Shown: positions 22,591-32,563, counted from the first letter of the stretch. The stretch: 43,589 bases of DNA from Clostridia bacterium (GCA_017936615.1 JAGBFF010000084.1:1-43589); one strand, 5' to 3'. The notes: generated from the sequence alone by a model not told the origin. Numbers and translations are program-made.

Positions 22591-25067
22591 CAAAGCTCAC
22601 CTTCTTCCTCGTCATCGGTAACGGTCGTTTCGCCCTCAAGCACGGTGCCGTCGTCCACGTCAGGATCGATCTCCGGCACCGGATCCTGCTCGGGTTCCGG
22701 CTGAACCAGGCTCCAGGTGTTAGTACCGGTCAGGAAGCCTCCCGCAGGAATCGTTTTACCGTCGATCGTAACATCCTTGTCGTTGTAGTTGACAACGACT
22801 TGGACACCGTTGGCATAGCCGGTGAGATAGACACCGTCATCCAGCTTGCCGTGCTCGGTGATCACCTGATCGTGGATCTGCTCCAGCACGGGCATATACG
22901 CCTTGTAGTGCGCGACCGCACGGTCGATCCACAGCGTGTAGGTTGAGCCGTAGAGGTGGTCAAACTCGGTATCAAACAGAACCGAGGCTTCCTCGTAAAT
23001 ACCGAGATACAGCAGCTCGCTGCCGGTCTCGACACCCGCGAGATACGTGACCTCCGGGTTGCCCGCCTGCGGGATGGACTCCGTGGTGTACGGGATCCAG
23101 CCGTGCAGAACCGCCTGATAGAACGGAACGTCCTCGTTGAACACGTCGTAGCCGCTGGAGTGCACCGGCACGTCAGTGATCAGGCTGGCATACGGCAAAA
23201 CGTACGCGTTACCGCCGTCGAAGCTGAGCTTGGTCTTTTCCGCATACGGCTTCAGCGTCGCCTCCACCTTAGCCGGGAAGTAGTAACGATACTGCTCGTT
23301 GTCCTCGTAGAAGTTGGAGTAGCAGTAATCACCGAGCGTGCTCAGGCTGACTGCATCAAAGTTTTCTTCGATCAGGGACGCCAGATAGCGATCGGCAGCC
23401 CACTGGATCTTCTCAGGGGTGAGGATCGCCGTGATATCCGACTCCAGCACGGTCACATAGGTGGACAGCATATATTTGGGCTGATAAGCGATCTTGCCGA
23501 ACACGGTACGGATACCGGCATTACGGGCGCTGACGCCGTTACCACTACTCCGGAAAGTAAGCAGATCCACGTCCGGGAAGAACGGAATGCCGTTCTTGGT
23601 AGTGAACGCCTGCAGCGCGGCGAGATCGTCACTGCCGCCGAGAGCACCGATCGCATCGACCTCATCAGGCAGCTTCTTGTTTTCCATACCGTTGTGACTC
23701 CAACCGAGATACCGCAGCGACAGATTGTTGACACCGGATTTCCGGAGCTCACTCAGGATGGTCTGGCACTGCTGATAGGAGGTCAGCGACACGGTCTCCG
23801 TATAGGGAATAATACCCAGGAAGGTGGCCGGCTGCTCAAACGCGCCCACCGCATCCAGATGGAATTTCGGGTCGGTGTTTTTCTGCTTCAGGCCCTTTTC
23901 GTTCTTCAGATACTCGCGGTATCCCGTCGCCATGCCGATGTAGTTGGCAGAGCTACCGGACAGCGAGTCGTACCGCACCTGATACACAGAGCCTTTTTCA
24001 AACTTCGGCTCGGCAACCAAGTTGACGTCACGCTTGTTAAACAGGTTGAGCTGCTTCTGCATCACGCGATAGTGGAAGATGGAACTCACACCGTTATAAC
24101 CAAAGCGGTCGTTACCGGACATCGCGGTGATGGAAGCCGCACCGTCACCCTCGGTGATGATGCCGTACAGAGCGTTGCTGCCCTTGACGAGACCGAACAC
24201 CGGCAGACGAATATCCTCGGTATACGTAACCTGTTCCTTTTCAACGATCGACATATCCGCACCGTAAACCATTGCCTCATACTGGCGATAGCCGAGGTCG
24301 TGATAGGCACCGTTGTTGAAGTTCATCAGCGCACCGCAGCCGTCAGGAACGAAGACGTAGCCCTCGTCCTCCCAGTTACCGGCGCCGAACGCGGGCAGCA
24401 GGTTGATGTTGATCAGTACGTGCTCCTCGCCGTCATCGATCTCCTCAATCAGCACGGTGGCGTAGAATACGCCATCCTCCAGCGTGTACTTCACGGGGAC
24501 AGAAATGTCTACCGTGGGGAAATAATAGGTGATCTTCAGACCGTTGGCAAGCTTTTCAACCTTCAGGTTGTTGCCTTCTATATCAATGCAGTCAAACTTC
24601 GAGCTGCGCTCCTCGGCAAACGGCTTGGTTGCCATTTCCGCACGGCTAACGCTCTCGATCACGATCTGCGAACGCACGCTCTGGTTTGAATCACCGATAG
24701 TCGGATCCTCGAACAGGAACTCCTGATCCGCTGTGCTGTGCCAACGCACCGTTTCGCCGTTCACGGTCTCCTCCAGATAGAAGAGACCGTTGCCGGCAGC
24801 GGCGTCGTAATACATAGCCAAGCCGTTTTCCTTGTCGCCGCAGATGTACTCGTACGCATCATAAGGATCGGGCTCGATCGGATCTTCTACATAATCACCG
24901 TCAACGTCGCCATCCGCGATATCACCATCGGTATCACCGGTGGTGTCGCCAACGGGTTCGTCTACAGGCTCGTCGGCGGGTTCAGCGAACACGCCAACGC
25001 TCATCATAAGCACCAACGCCACCGAGAGGATCATGCAGATCAAGAACTGTATGTACTTTTTGTTCAT
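22590..25067 (-). CDS. DUF5696-family secreted protein (possible glycoside hydrolase-like)
   Basis: An 825-residue exported protein: signal peptide 1-28 (cleavage near VFA), an Asp/Gly/Glu-rich acidic linker (about 29-66), a large DUF5696-type body (about 70-770), and an acidic C-terminal tail. The body has beta-rich segments (YVFVPDGCGALMNF, PVFGLVKGSNALYGI), then what looks like a TIM-barrel-like section (LRKSGVNNLSLRYLGWSHNG, GIPFFPDVDLLTF). Family members regularly accompany CUT1 permeases and NHL/Yip1 proteins in Clostridia and Paenibacillus. A glycoside-hydrolase role is plausible but no catalytic pair can be assigned. A ribosome binding site (AGGAGAG) precedes the ATG at 25067. Confidence 0.75.
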   Translation of the reverse strand: MNKKYIQFLICMILSVALVLMMSVGVFAEPADEPVDEPVGDTTGDTDGDIADGDVDGDYVEDPIEPDPYDAYEYICGDKENGLAMYYDAAAGNGLFYLEETVNGETVRWHSTADQEFLFEDPTIGDSNQSVRSQIVIESVSRAEMATKPFAEERSSKFDCIDIEGNNLKVEKLANGLKITYYFPTVDISVPVKYTLEDGVFYATVLIEEIDDGEEHVLININLLPAFGAGNWEDEGYVFVPDGCGALMNFNNGAYHDLGYRQYEAMVYGADMSIVEKEQVTYTEDIRLPVFGLVKGSNALYGIITEGDGAASITAMSGNDRFGYNGVSSIFHYRVMQKQLNLFNKRDVNLVAEPKFEKGSVYQVRYDSLSGSSANYIGMATGYREYLKNEKGLKQKNTDPKFHLDAVGAFEQPATFLGIIPYTETVSLTSYQQCQTILSELRKSGVNNLSLRYLGWSHNGMENKKLPDEVDAIGALGGSDDLAALQAFTTKNGIPFFPDVDLLTFRSSGNGVSARNAGIRTVFGKIAYQPKYMLSTYVTVLESDITAILTPEKIQWAADRYLASLIEENFDAVSLSTLGDYCYSNFYEDNEQYRYYFPAKVEATLKPYAEKTKLSFDGGNAYVLPYASLITDVPVHSSGYDVFNEDVPFYQAVLHGWIPYTTESIPQAGNPEVTYLAGVETGSELLYLGIYEEASVLFDTEFDHLYGSTYTLWIDRAVAHYKAYMPVLEQIHDQVITEHGKLDDGVYLTGYANGVQVVVNYNDKDVTIDGKTIPAGGFLTGTNTWSLVQPEPEQDPVPEIDPDVDDGTVLEGETTVTDDEEEGEL

Positions 25068-25088
25068 TGATAATCTCTCCTCTCTGAA

Positions 25089-27491
25089 TTAGCGGTTGAT
25101 AAGTTCATCCAGAATGGACTGGAAGAAGCTGACGGTCTGCTGCATCAAGCTGAAGAACATGATGAGCAGGAATACGATAACTGCCATACCGATGACCGTG
25201 GCGATCGTCGAGAACAACGATTGCGTCATCGTGTATTCGTGGATCGCGGCGAGACCGCTGAGCAGCAGCAGCACCGACCACAGGATGCCGACGACCAGAA
25301 TGATATCCATGATCGCGCCTTCCGAAGCAGTCAGGAAGTTGGAAGCGACCACGTTGATCAGCATCGCGCCGATGAAGGGCAGCAGGCTGTAGGTGGTAAC
25401 GCAAGCAATTTCCTTCAGGTTGCCGTTACCGTTGAACAGCGTACACACGGCCCAGTTAGAAAGGATAAACAGGAAGCCGATACCGGCTGTCTTCAGCAGC
25501 ATAATGGGCAGGCTGTAATCGGACATGCGGTTGAGGTTGAAGATGAAGCCGGTAGCAAAGAACTGCAGTGTGAACACGAAGAACAGCGCCACCATCAGGA
25601 TACCGACCACACGCCACGAACCGATCTTACGGGGCTTCAATTGCTGGAAGCCATCCGCCGGATGGAACAGGGTGTACAGCGGGAAGGTGTACTTGGACTC
25701 CAGCTTGCTGTAAGCGCTGGTGCTTCTCTCCTTAACCTTCTTGCCGCGGACACGCTTGAGAACCTGCAGACCGATAAACAGTGCGATAACAACCAGCACG
25801 ACCGGCAGGAACAAATCTTTGATCAACAGGTTGCGATATTCCTGAAATGCGTTGGAATACGCATCACGGTCACCGGCAAGCTTGAAATACTCCATCGCCT
25901 TGCCGTACTCACCCATCATATCGTACACGTGGCCGACACCGTAGTACGCATGGGCGTTGTTGGAGTTGGCCTCCAAAAGGGAGTTCCAGATCGCCAGCGA
26001 GCCTTCGTAATCGTCATCCTCCAGACGAACCAGCGCGTCACGGTACTTGGCACCGTACGCCGTCGGCTTGAAGATCTGGATGAGACGCTTGTTCGCATCC
26101 ACGATAAGAACCGCATCGCCGATCGACTCAACCGCAACCGGCTTGTCGAAGGTGCCAACCTGATCGCCGTAAGCGCCGAACACGGCAACCAGCTCGCCGC
26201 GTTCAGTGTACTGGAAGATCTTACCACGGTTGGTATCCAGCATATTGATGAAACCGTAGTCATCGACATCCAGGTCGATAAAGTTGGTGACTTTAGTTGA
26301 ACTTGCCGGCAAGCGATCCCACTCGAGATCACCAAAAACGATCTCGGCGTCCAAAATGTTTTTGCTCAGGTAATTCAACTTACGGATAACGCCCTCCGGA
26401 ACTTCGGTCGTCGCAGCAACCGTCGTGCAAGTGTACAGGAAGCCTTCGTCATCAACGTCAAAGCTGGCGATGTTGATAGGCGTAGAGGTAGTCATACCTT
26501 CGAGCTGTGCCTGCGTGAGGAACGGACGGAGCAGGTATTTCATAACCACTTCGCCAGTCTTTTCCACTTCGTTACCACCGAAGAAGCGCTGGAAATGACC
26601 TTCAGAGTCGAACACGAACGCACCCATGTTGTTGCTGCGGGCAATGGCGTACAGGTTGTTGCGGTTGTCCACGATAACCTTACACACGTCAAAGGGCAGC
26701 TCTTCATCCTGGTGGGTCTCCTCGGGATCCGGGATGATCTCATTGATGAGCGTTGCCATATGCGGATCCGTCTCGGATTGTTTGAAGATCGCAATGCGCA
26801 TACCCTTGGTATCCGCAATGTAAATGCGTCCGTCCTTGCCGATGGTGAAGCCCTCGGCTTCCTTGATCTCGGAATCACGGATGATCGGCTTGGTGGGGTC
26901 GGTCAGCGGAACTTCGACCGGCCAACCGTCGGCGTCGAGAACCTCTTCACCGGTAATCGGGTTAACCAGCGGGCCCCAAACCTCCATACCGTCTTCATCC
27001 AGGAGCGGCTCGCATTCCGGCACGACGATCGGGTCGCCGTTTTCATCCAGAACCGGAACCTCCGTGCCGCTGACGATATCAAAGTACGTCAGCTCCACCA
27101 TGCCGGGCTCCTCAAAGTAAATGACGTTGTTATAGGTGTAGTCATCGTTCAGAACGATCAGACGGCAAACGTCATCCTCTTCACTGAGCGAGCTCAAACT
27201 ATCCAGCATATAGATGAGTTTATTGTCCTCATCATAAAAAATATCGGTGGGATACTGGAAGTTTCCAAGGTCAACATCGGTATGACCCGCCTTGTGCGCC
27301 TGTTCGGTCAGGCTCGCACCTGTGATGCGGCCTGCGGGCGCATACGCGGCAGGCGCCGCGATGGATTCCTCGTAAAAGTTATAATCATATGTCGGGTACG
27401 ATATGTTGTTACCGGGCAACGCCCCGACAGACAGCGAACACACCAGCAGCAGGATCGCTACCAGGATCGCGCCCAATGTTTTCTTCGGCAT
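25089..27491 (-). CDS. NHL-repeat / TPR / Yip1 membrane protein
   Basis: An 800-residue protein in four parts: a signal peptide (about 1-25), an extracellular NHL-type beta-propeller (about 50-480; FTIGKDGRIYIADTKGMRIA, GFINMLDTNRGKI), a TPR pair (about 490-535; NAHAYYGVGHVYDMMGEYGK), a membrane anchor (LFLPVVLVVIALFIGLQVL) and a C-terminal Yip1-type domain with about five membrane segments. It is probably a membrane scaffold or sensor for the neighbouring sugar importer; the combination recurs next to DUF5696 genes. The chosen ATG at 27491 is 12 bases after AAAGGTG; a GTG at 27506 would add five residues. It is followed by the DUF5696 gene after 21 bases. Confidence 0.78.
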   Translation of the reverse strand: MPKKTLGAILVAILLLVCSLSVGALPGNNISYPTYDYNFYEESIAAPAAYAPAGRITGASLTEQAHKAGHTDVDLGNFQYPTDIFYDEDNKLIYMLDSLSSLSEEDDVCRLIVLNDDYTYNNVIYFEEPGMVELTYFDIVSGTEVPVLDENGDPIVVPECEPLLDEDGMEVWGPLVNPITGEEVLDADGWPVEVPLTDPTKPIIRDSEIKEAEGFTIGKDGRIYIADTKGMRIAIFKQSETDPHMATLINEIIPDPEETHQDEELPFDVCKVIVDNRNNLYAIARSNNMGAFVFDSEGHFQRFFGGNEVEKTGEVVMKYLLRPFLTQAQLEGMTTSTPINIASFDVDDEGFLYTCTTVAATTEVPEGVIRKLNYLSKNILDAEIVFGDLEWDRLPASSTKVTNFIDLDVDDYGFINMLDTNRGKIFQYTERGELVAVFGAYGDQVGTFDKPVAVESIGDAVLIVDANKRLIQIFKPTAYGAKYRDALVRLEDDDYEGSLAIWNSLLEANSNNAHAYYGVGHVYDMMGEYGKAMEYFKLAGDRDAYSNAFQEYRNLLIKDLFLPVVLVVIALFIGLQVLKRVRGKKVKERSTSAYSKLESKYTFPLYTLFHPADGFQQLKPRKIGSWRVVGILMVALFFVFTLQFFATGFIFNLNRMSDYSLPIMLLKTAGIGFLFILSNWAVCTLFNGNGNLKEIACVTTYSLLPFIGAMLINVVASNFLTASEGAIMDIILVVGILWSVLLLLSGLAAIHEYTMTQSLFSTIATVIGMAVIVFLLIMFFSLMQQTVSFFQSILDELINR

Positions 27492-27531
27492 AAGCCAAAC
27501 ACGCACCTTTCTGCAAACTAACGTTGATCCG

Positions 27532-28434
27532 TTATTTCAAACCGGAGTGGGACATCGTTTCGGTAATGGAGCTCTGCGAGATCAAGAAAACGATGATCGG
27601 CAAAAGCATCATGATGACCGCCACCGCGGAGCTTGCACCGGCACGTGCGATACCGCCAGCCGCAATCGAGGACAAAACCGACGGTAACTGCTTCAGCTCT
27701 TCACTGTAAATATACGTAGCGTTCGTGTTGTTCCAGAAACTCTGGAAGGAGAAGATGATCAAAGTCATCCAACCGGCGCGAACGCTGGGCGTTACGATGC
27801 GGAAGAAGATGGTGTATTCATTAGCACCGTCGATCCGGGCGGCTTCCAACGTGGAATCCGGAATCGCGGTCACCATAAACTGCCGCATCAGGAAGACGCC
27901 CATCGTACCGGCCATAGCCGGGAGAAGAACTGCCCAGTAGGTATCGACCATGCCCAAACCGGCGATGATCAGATAACGGGGCATCGTGGTAACGCTACCG
28001 TTAAACAACATGGCGATGATGATCGCACTGGAGATACCGGCACGGCCGGGGAAGCGGCCTTTGGCCAGCGGATACGCCGCCAAGGTGGAGATAAACACCG
28101 AGATGAACGTACCGGCCACAGCAATCAACAGGCTGTTGAACAGATAACGGCTGAAGGGCACCCACAGGTTACCGGCAAGCTTCAAGACCATCTTGAAGTT
28201 TTCGATGGTGGGGTTCTGCACAAAGAATTTCGGCGGATAAGCGTAGATTTCTTCAATAGGCTTAAACGCCTGAATGACCGAGTAAATAACCGGCAGCAAC
28301 ATAAACAGCGACATCAGCGAAACGAAAACGCCGATCGCGAACGTGCCGCCCTTGGAACGGGACAGGATGACGCGGTGAGTCTTCAACCGTTTCAGGTTGA
28401 CAGGCTTGTTTTTCTTTCCGAATTTCAGTTTCAT
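27532..28434 (-). CDS. Carbohydrate ABC transporter permease, MalG type (first pair)
   Basis: A 300-residue permease with six predicted membrane segments. The EAA loop reads TLEAARIDGANEYTIFFRIV. The N-terminus is short, basic and cytoplasmic (KLKFGKKNKP). AGGAGGGG lies 7 bases before the ATG. It lies 13 bases after its MalF-type partner and upstream of the NHL-Yip1 gene. Because its residues differ widely from those of the second MalG-type protein at 20658, the operon likely encodes two separate channels rather than a recent duplicate. Confidence 0.9.
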   Translation of the reverse strand: MKLKFGKKNKPVNLKRLKTHRVILSRSKGGTFAIGVFVSLMSLFMLLPVIYSVIQAFKPIEEIYAYPPKFFVQNPTIENFKMVLKLAGNLWVPFSRYLFNSLLIAVAGTFISVFISTLAAYPLAKGRFPGRAGISSAIIIAMLFNGSVTTMPRYLIIAGLGMVDTYWAVLLPAMAGTMGVFLMRQFMVTAIPDSTLEAARIDGANEYTIFFRIVTPSVRAGWMTLIIFSFQSFWNNTNATYIYSEELKQLPSVLSSIAAGGIARAGASSAVAVIMMLLPIIVFLISQSSITETMSHSGLK

Positions 28435-28447
28435 CTCTATCCCCTCC

Positions 28448-29353
28448 TTACGCTGAGATCTTCGACAGCAACTTGTTGATCAATTTCCAAGTTAGGAACA
28501 TCAACAGGAACAGCACCACAGCGGCAGCCGAGGCATAACCCATTTCATAGCGGATGTTCGCGTGATCCTGGATGTGCAAGACCAATGTGTGCGTCGAGTA
28601 GTTTGTACTGGGGTTACCGGTGATCGTCGGGGCGATAGAGAACGCCGAAGAGATCGACTGCACGGCACCGAACAGCAGGAATTCCTTCATCTGCGGGAAG
28701 GTAACGTAGTACAGCTCCTGCCAGCGGTTACGCAGACCGTCAATGGCCGCCGCTTCAAAGAAGGTGCGGTCGAGAGACTGCAGACCGGAAACAAACGACA
28801 GGAAGCCGGTGCCGAAGCTGCCCCAGATCGCGACCACGATTGCCACCGTCATGGTATAGGAGGAATCGGTCAGCCATTGAATGGGATCAGCAATAAGGCC
28901 GAGCTTGAGAAGCAGGTCATTCAGGAAGCCTTTGGAGTCCGAGGAGAATATGTATGTCCAGATCGTTGCAGCACCGCCGCACAGCGCCGGCGTGTACATG
29001 AAGAAGGTATACATAACTCTCAGGCGATAACCGAGTTCGTTGATCAACCAAGCGACCACGAAGCTCAAGATATAACCGACCGGACCGACGATCAGCGCCA
29101 TGATCAAGGTGTTTTTGAGCGAGATCATGTAGACGTCGTCTTCAAAAAGCAAGCGAATGTAGTTTTCAATACCGGTAAAACCGGGGAACTGAACCATGTT
29201 GAAGTTCGTGAAACTCAACACGATGGATGCCAGGATCGGCAGAATGGTAAAGGTGATAAACGCGATGAGGAACGGGGACAACATCGCATAGTGCGCCAGG
29301 TAGCTCTGCCGTGCCTGGGCACTCAGACTTGCTGTTTTCTTTTTAGCACTCAT
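28448..29353 (-). CDS. Carbohydrate ABC transporter permease, MalF type (first pair)
   Basis: A 301-residue permease of the MalF/UgpA type with six predicted membrane segments and the EAA loop FFEAAAIDGLRNRWQELYYV. The cytoplasmic N-terminus is SAKKKTASLSAQARQ. AGGAGGGG precedes the ATG by 8 bases. It follows the large binding-protein gene by 16 bases and pairs with the MalG-type permease downstream, so binding protein and channel are encoded together. Confidence 0.9.
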   Translation of the reverse strand: MSAKKKTASLSAQARQSYLAHYAMLSPFLIAFITFTILPILASIVLSFTNFNMVQFPGFTGIENYIRLLFEDDVYMISLKNTLIMALIVGPVGYILSFVVAWLINELGYRLRVMYTFFMYTPALCGGAATIWTYIFSSDSKGFLNDLLLKLGLIADPIQWLTDSSYTMTVAIVVAIWGSFGTGFLSFVSGLQSLDRTFFEAAAIDGLRNRWQELYYVTFPQMKEFLLFGAVQSISSAFSIAPTITGNPSTNYSTHTLVLHIQDHANIRYEMGYASAAAVVLFLLMFLTWKLINKLLSKISA

Positions 29354-29369
29354 AAATTGACCCCTCCTC

Positions 29370-32300
29370 TCAATACTTCAAACCAAACTCTTTACGTTTG
29401 CGCGTGATTTCCGCGTTGATATCGCGGTTATACTTCGACAGCGTGCGGCGCGGCTCCAGCTTTTCATCCAGCGTGGAACGCAGAGCGTTGGTCAACGAAC
29501 GTGCCAGCAGGTAGTCACCGGGGACGGAGTAGACGTTATCCGTCCACACGCGCTGGGACTCCAAAATCTGCAGTTCTTCTTCCGTCCAGCCCATGCTGTG
29601 GAAGGCTTCAATGGAAGCGGGCGTATAACGAGCCGCAACGCCCATCGTTGCTTCCAGCTCCTGACCGTAGCGGATCTGCTGCTCAGTAGCTGTCCACCAG
29701 CTCAGGAAGGTATACGCATTCTTCGCAACACCGCGATCCACAGCCGCCGTCAGCAGCATACAACCGGTACCGCCGGAAGCAGACATATGGTTGATCAAAA
29801 CCTCGCCGTTGTCGTCGTAAACCGGGATAGGATCGCCGTTCGCATCCAGCGCCAATACACCGGACTCGGTCAGCTTCCACGTGCCGCGAGCCTCGATCTT
29901 TTCGCCGTTTTCGTCGAGAATGTACTCACCGTTGGCATCCTTCTTATACTGGATCATACCCGGGATCGGAGCCATCGACCACAGACCGCGCAGCTCGGGA
30001 GCCGCCGCCATCAACTGGTTGTAGGTAGAATACGCGCTGAAACCGATCGGCACGTCACCGGTACGGAATCGGTTGTAGAAATCAATACTGCGGTCTACGC
30101 CATACTTGGAATAGAACTCCGCCCAATCCTCGAAGGATTCATACGCTTCAATGCTATCGAACAGCGTTGCGGTGCGGTCCTCGTTGTAGTAGGTGCCGCC
30201 GCGCTGGAACAACATGCTCTGGAACACGTCGATACTGCCGGAAACGCCGGGCGTGCCGGAGGAGGTCTCGACCATACCCGCATTCAAGTTCAAGCCCTGC
30301 AGTGTACGGAGCATCTCGCGGTACTCCACCCAGTCGTCGGGCACATCCAGATCCAACTCTTCCATAATATCGGTGCGGTAGAACAAAACCGGCCAAGTCT
30401 GGGTCTCAGGAATTGCGTAATAACCGCCCTCGTAGAAGAATCGCTTCCACGCCGCTTCGGAGAAGACACCTTGCGTCTTCTGCCGGATGTCATAGCCCTT
30501 GCTGTCCAGATTCACCAACGCGCCACGCATAGCGAGGTTGACGACCTGGTCATAACCGATCATCAGCGCCGCATCGGGGCCCTTGCCGGCCATGGTCGCT
30601 TCCAACAACGTTTCGCCGGTGGAAACCAGGCTCAAACGAACCGCAATACCGGTCTGCGCAGTAAAGTCGGTGATCATCGAGCTGACGATCTGCATCTGGT
30701 CACGACCGGTGGACACCCACACTTCAACGGTATCCTTGCCGCCCTTAACCTGATAATCATTGAAGAAGGAACCGAAGAACTTCTGAATGCTGTACCACAG
30801 CGCCTCCCAGAAGCCGGCTTCGCCGTCCGGAATTTCTTCCTGATTGGCGGGCACGAAGTAGAAGCAGTCGATCTCCAGCGGCTGAGAGCCGAAAGAGAGG
30901 AGCAACGAGCTCAAGCTTTCGATGCTGTCCTTAAAGGAGCCGAGATCCGCTGTGATCTCGTAGGATTTACCGGCATAGACATCCAGCTTTGCCGCAGCCT
31001 CCAGCAGTGTAGAGGTCTGGGCACCGGTCTTACCGGTCACCGCGATAATATCGTCGGCAATAGCGGTCAAACGGTCTCTTTGAGTCTCGAACATACCCTG
31101 AAGACCGGGAATTTCGTCTTCCAGATAGTAATCCTGATAGATGTCAGGTGTGGTGCCGGTGATAACGATGATCTGGCGGTAGATATCGTTCAGATCAAGC
31201 ACCGATTTCTGCACATTGCGCAGCACGTCGCACAACTCGCCCGCAGCAACCGTCATCGTGATCTTGTCGCCGGGCTCAAGCCAGATCTTCATCGGCTTTT
31301 CTTCGCCGCCCAAAACGTGGACCTGCCAATCGGAATCGTATTCAAACGGAATGTTGACCGCCTCAGCAAACGGGATCTCACCGTTGATCTTCAGCGTGCG
31401 GTAGGAGATCATACCTTGGTTGAGGTCCTGACGGGCACGCATCGCCAGCTTGTACCAACCGGCAGTTTCCACGTTGACCTCCCACGTGATCGACTGACCG
31501 GTAACGCCCCAGTTGGTACCGCCGAGGGTGTTGATCAGCATACGGGTCGGGTGGTTCGGATACGTACCGGCATCCTGATGATCTATCAGACCGTACAGGG
31601 TGGAGTCCGTCTTTTCGAAAGACTTCTCCGCCTGCAGCGTCGCAAACTTGCCGGTATCGTTCTTGCTGCCCTTCACAGCAGCCGTATCATTATAATAGGT
31701 ATTATAGTCCTTCAATGTCGCCGCGTTGCTGAACACGATCTTGTTGATCGCCAATGCTTCACGGACGCGAGTCAGGCGCAGGGTGTGTTCGCCTGCCTCG
31801 AGGTACACATAATACGGATCGCTGTACATACCCAGCTCGTTCACGAAGGAGGCCTCGATCCAGCGCTGGACCTCGACCTGCTGCGGACGAACGTGGTTGC
31901 CCAGCTCATCCGTCTTGGGATCGCCGGCATCCTTCCACATTCTGGACAGCGAAAAAGCCTTCGCCTCCGTATAGGGCGAAGCTCCGTCGATCGTCATATC
32001 CAGCGTAATAGCACGACCGATCGTATCCCCATCGCCATCAGCGAGCGGATAATACGTCGGCGTAATGTTATAAATGCCCGCCTGCGGAACGGTGAAAGTC
32101 CACTGGAGGTACTTGTTCTCAGCGTTGAGAACCGCACCGGTCTTTCCGTCCTGTGTGGTTTCCGCCACATCGGCATTTTCATAAGGATCGGTCGGATCGA
32201 GGTCATTGATACCGTCGATCGTGATACCCTCCCCTGCCGGCTTTGCGGAGTCCTTATACTGTTCATAGTACTCCATGTAAGACGGCACGCCATCAAACGT

Positions 32301-32444
32301 TACCGCACCGGTAGCACCGGCAAGACCGCCGCCGCTACTGACGGAGGCGACCGTGTCTGCATCGGCGTACACCGGTGTTGCCAGCAGCATAACCGCCGCC
32401 AGCATCACAGACAGGATCCTTTTCATGTTTTTGCTGAGTTTCAT
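29370..32444 (-). CDS. Large extracellular solute-binding protein with N-terminal carbohydrate-binding-like modules
   Basis: A 1,024-residue exported protein, against about 420 residues for an ordinary CUT1 binding protein. The signal peptide (1-27, ending VYADA) lacks a lipobox. Two beta-sandwich, CBM6-like modules follow (about 40-240 and 265-400; FTVPQAGIYNITPTYYP, AGWYKLAMRARQDLN), then a helical segment (about 415-555). The solute-binding fold is C-terminal (about 570-1010; VEVWVSTGRDQMQI, KGPDAALMIGYDQVVNLA, YAIPETQTWPVLFYRTD). It is the first gene of the operon, and AAGGG lies 9 bases before the ATG. Without a lipid anchor, how it stays at the cell surface is unclear. Confidence 0.85.
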   Translation of the reverse strand: MKLSKNMKRILSVMLAAVMLLATPVYADADTVASVSSGGGLAGATGAVTFDGVPSYMEYYEQYKDSAKPAGEGITIDGINDLDPTDPYENADVAETTQDGKTGAVLNAENKYLQWTFTVPQAGIYNITPTYYPLADGDGDTIGRAITLDMTIDGASPYTEAKAFSLSRMWKDAGDPKTDELGNHVRPQQVEVQRWIEASFVNELGMYSDPYYVYLEAGEHTLRLTRVREALAINKIVFSNAATLKDYNTYYNDTAAVKGSKNDTGKFATLQAEKSFEKTDSTLYGLIDHQDAGTYPNHPTRMLINTLGGTNWGVTGQSITWEVNVETAGWYKLAMRARQDLNQGMISYRTLKINGEIPFAEAVNIPFEYDSDWQVHVLGGEEKPMKIWLEPGDKITMTVAAGELCDVLRNVQKSVLDLNDIYRQIIVITGTTPDIYQDYYLEDEIPGLQGMFETQRDRLTAIADDIIAVTGKTGAQTSTLLEAAAKLDVYAGKSYEITADLGSFKDSIESLSSLLLSFGSQPLEIDCFYFVPANQEEIPDGEAGFWEALWYSIQKFFGSFFNDYQVKGGKDTVEVWVSTGRDQMQIVSSMITDFTAQTGIAVRLSLVSTGETLLEATMAGKGPDAALMIGYDQVVNLAMRGALVNLDSKGYDIRQKTQGVFSEAAWKRFFYEGGYYAIPETQTWPVLFYRTDIMEELDLDVPDDWVEYREMLRTLQGLNLNAGMVETSSGTPGVSGSIDVFQSMLFQRGGTYYNEDRTATLFDSIEAYESFEDWAEFYSKYGVDRSIDFYNRFRTGDVPIGFSAYSTYNQLMAAAPELRGLWSMAPIPGMIQYKKDANGEYILDENGEKIEARGTWKLTESGVLALDANGDPIPVYDDNGEVLINHMSASGGTGCMLLTAAVDRGVAKNAYTFLSWWTATEQQIRYGQELEATMGVAARYTPASIEAFHSMGWTEEELQILESQRVWTDNVYSVPGDYLLARSLTNALRSTLDEKLEPRRTLSKYNRDINAEITRKRKEFGLKY

Positions 32445-32557
32445 CTTCACACACCCTTATTCCTTGTGTCGAATTGCCAAGATTTTGCTCCGACACTGAC
32501 GCAAATAGCCGGCCAAACGATCACTCGTTGCCCGGTAGCGCCAATGTCCTTACTAAC

Positions 32558-32563
32558 ATTATA
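32558..32563 (-). promoter_or_regulatory. Possible -10 box of the large sugar-uptake operon
   Basis: TATAAT on the minus strand, 114 bases before the operon's first ATG. No acceptable -35 box sits 16-18 bases upstream, so activator dependence or a different promoter is possible. Confidence 0.4.
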
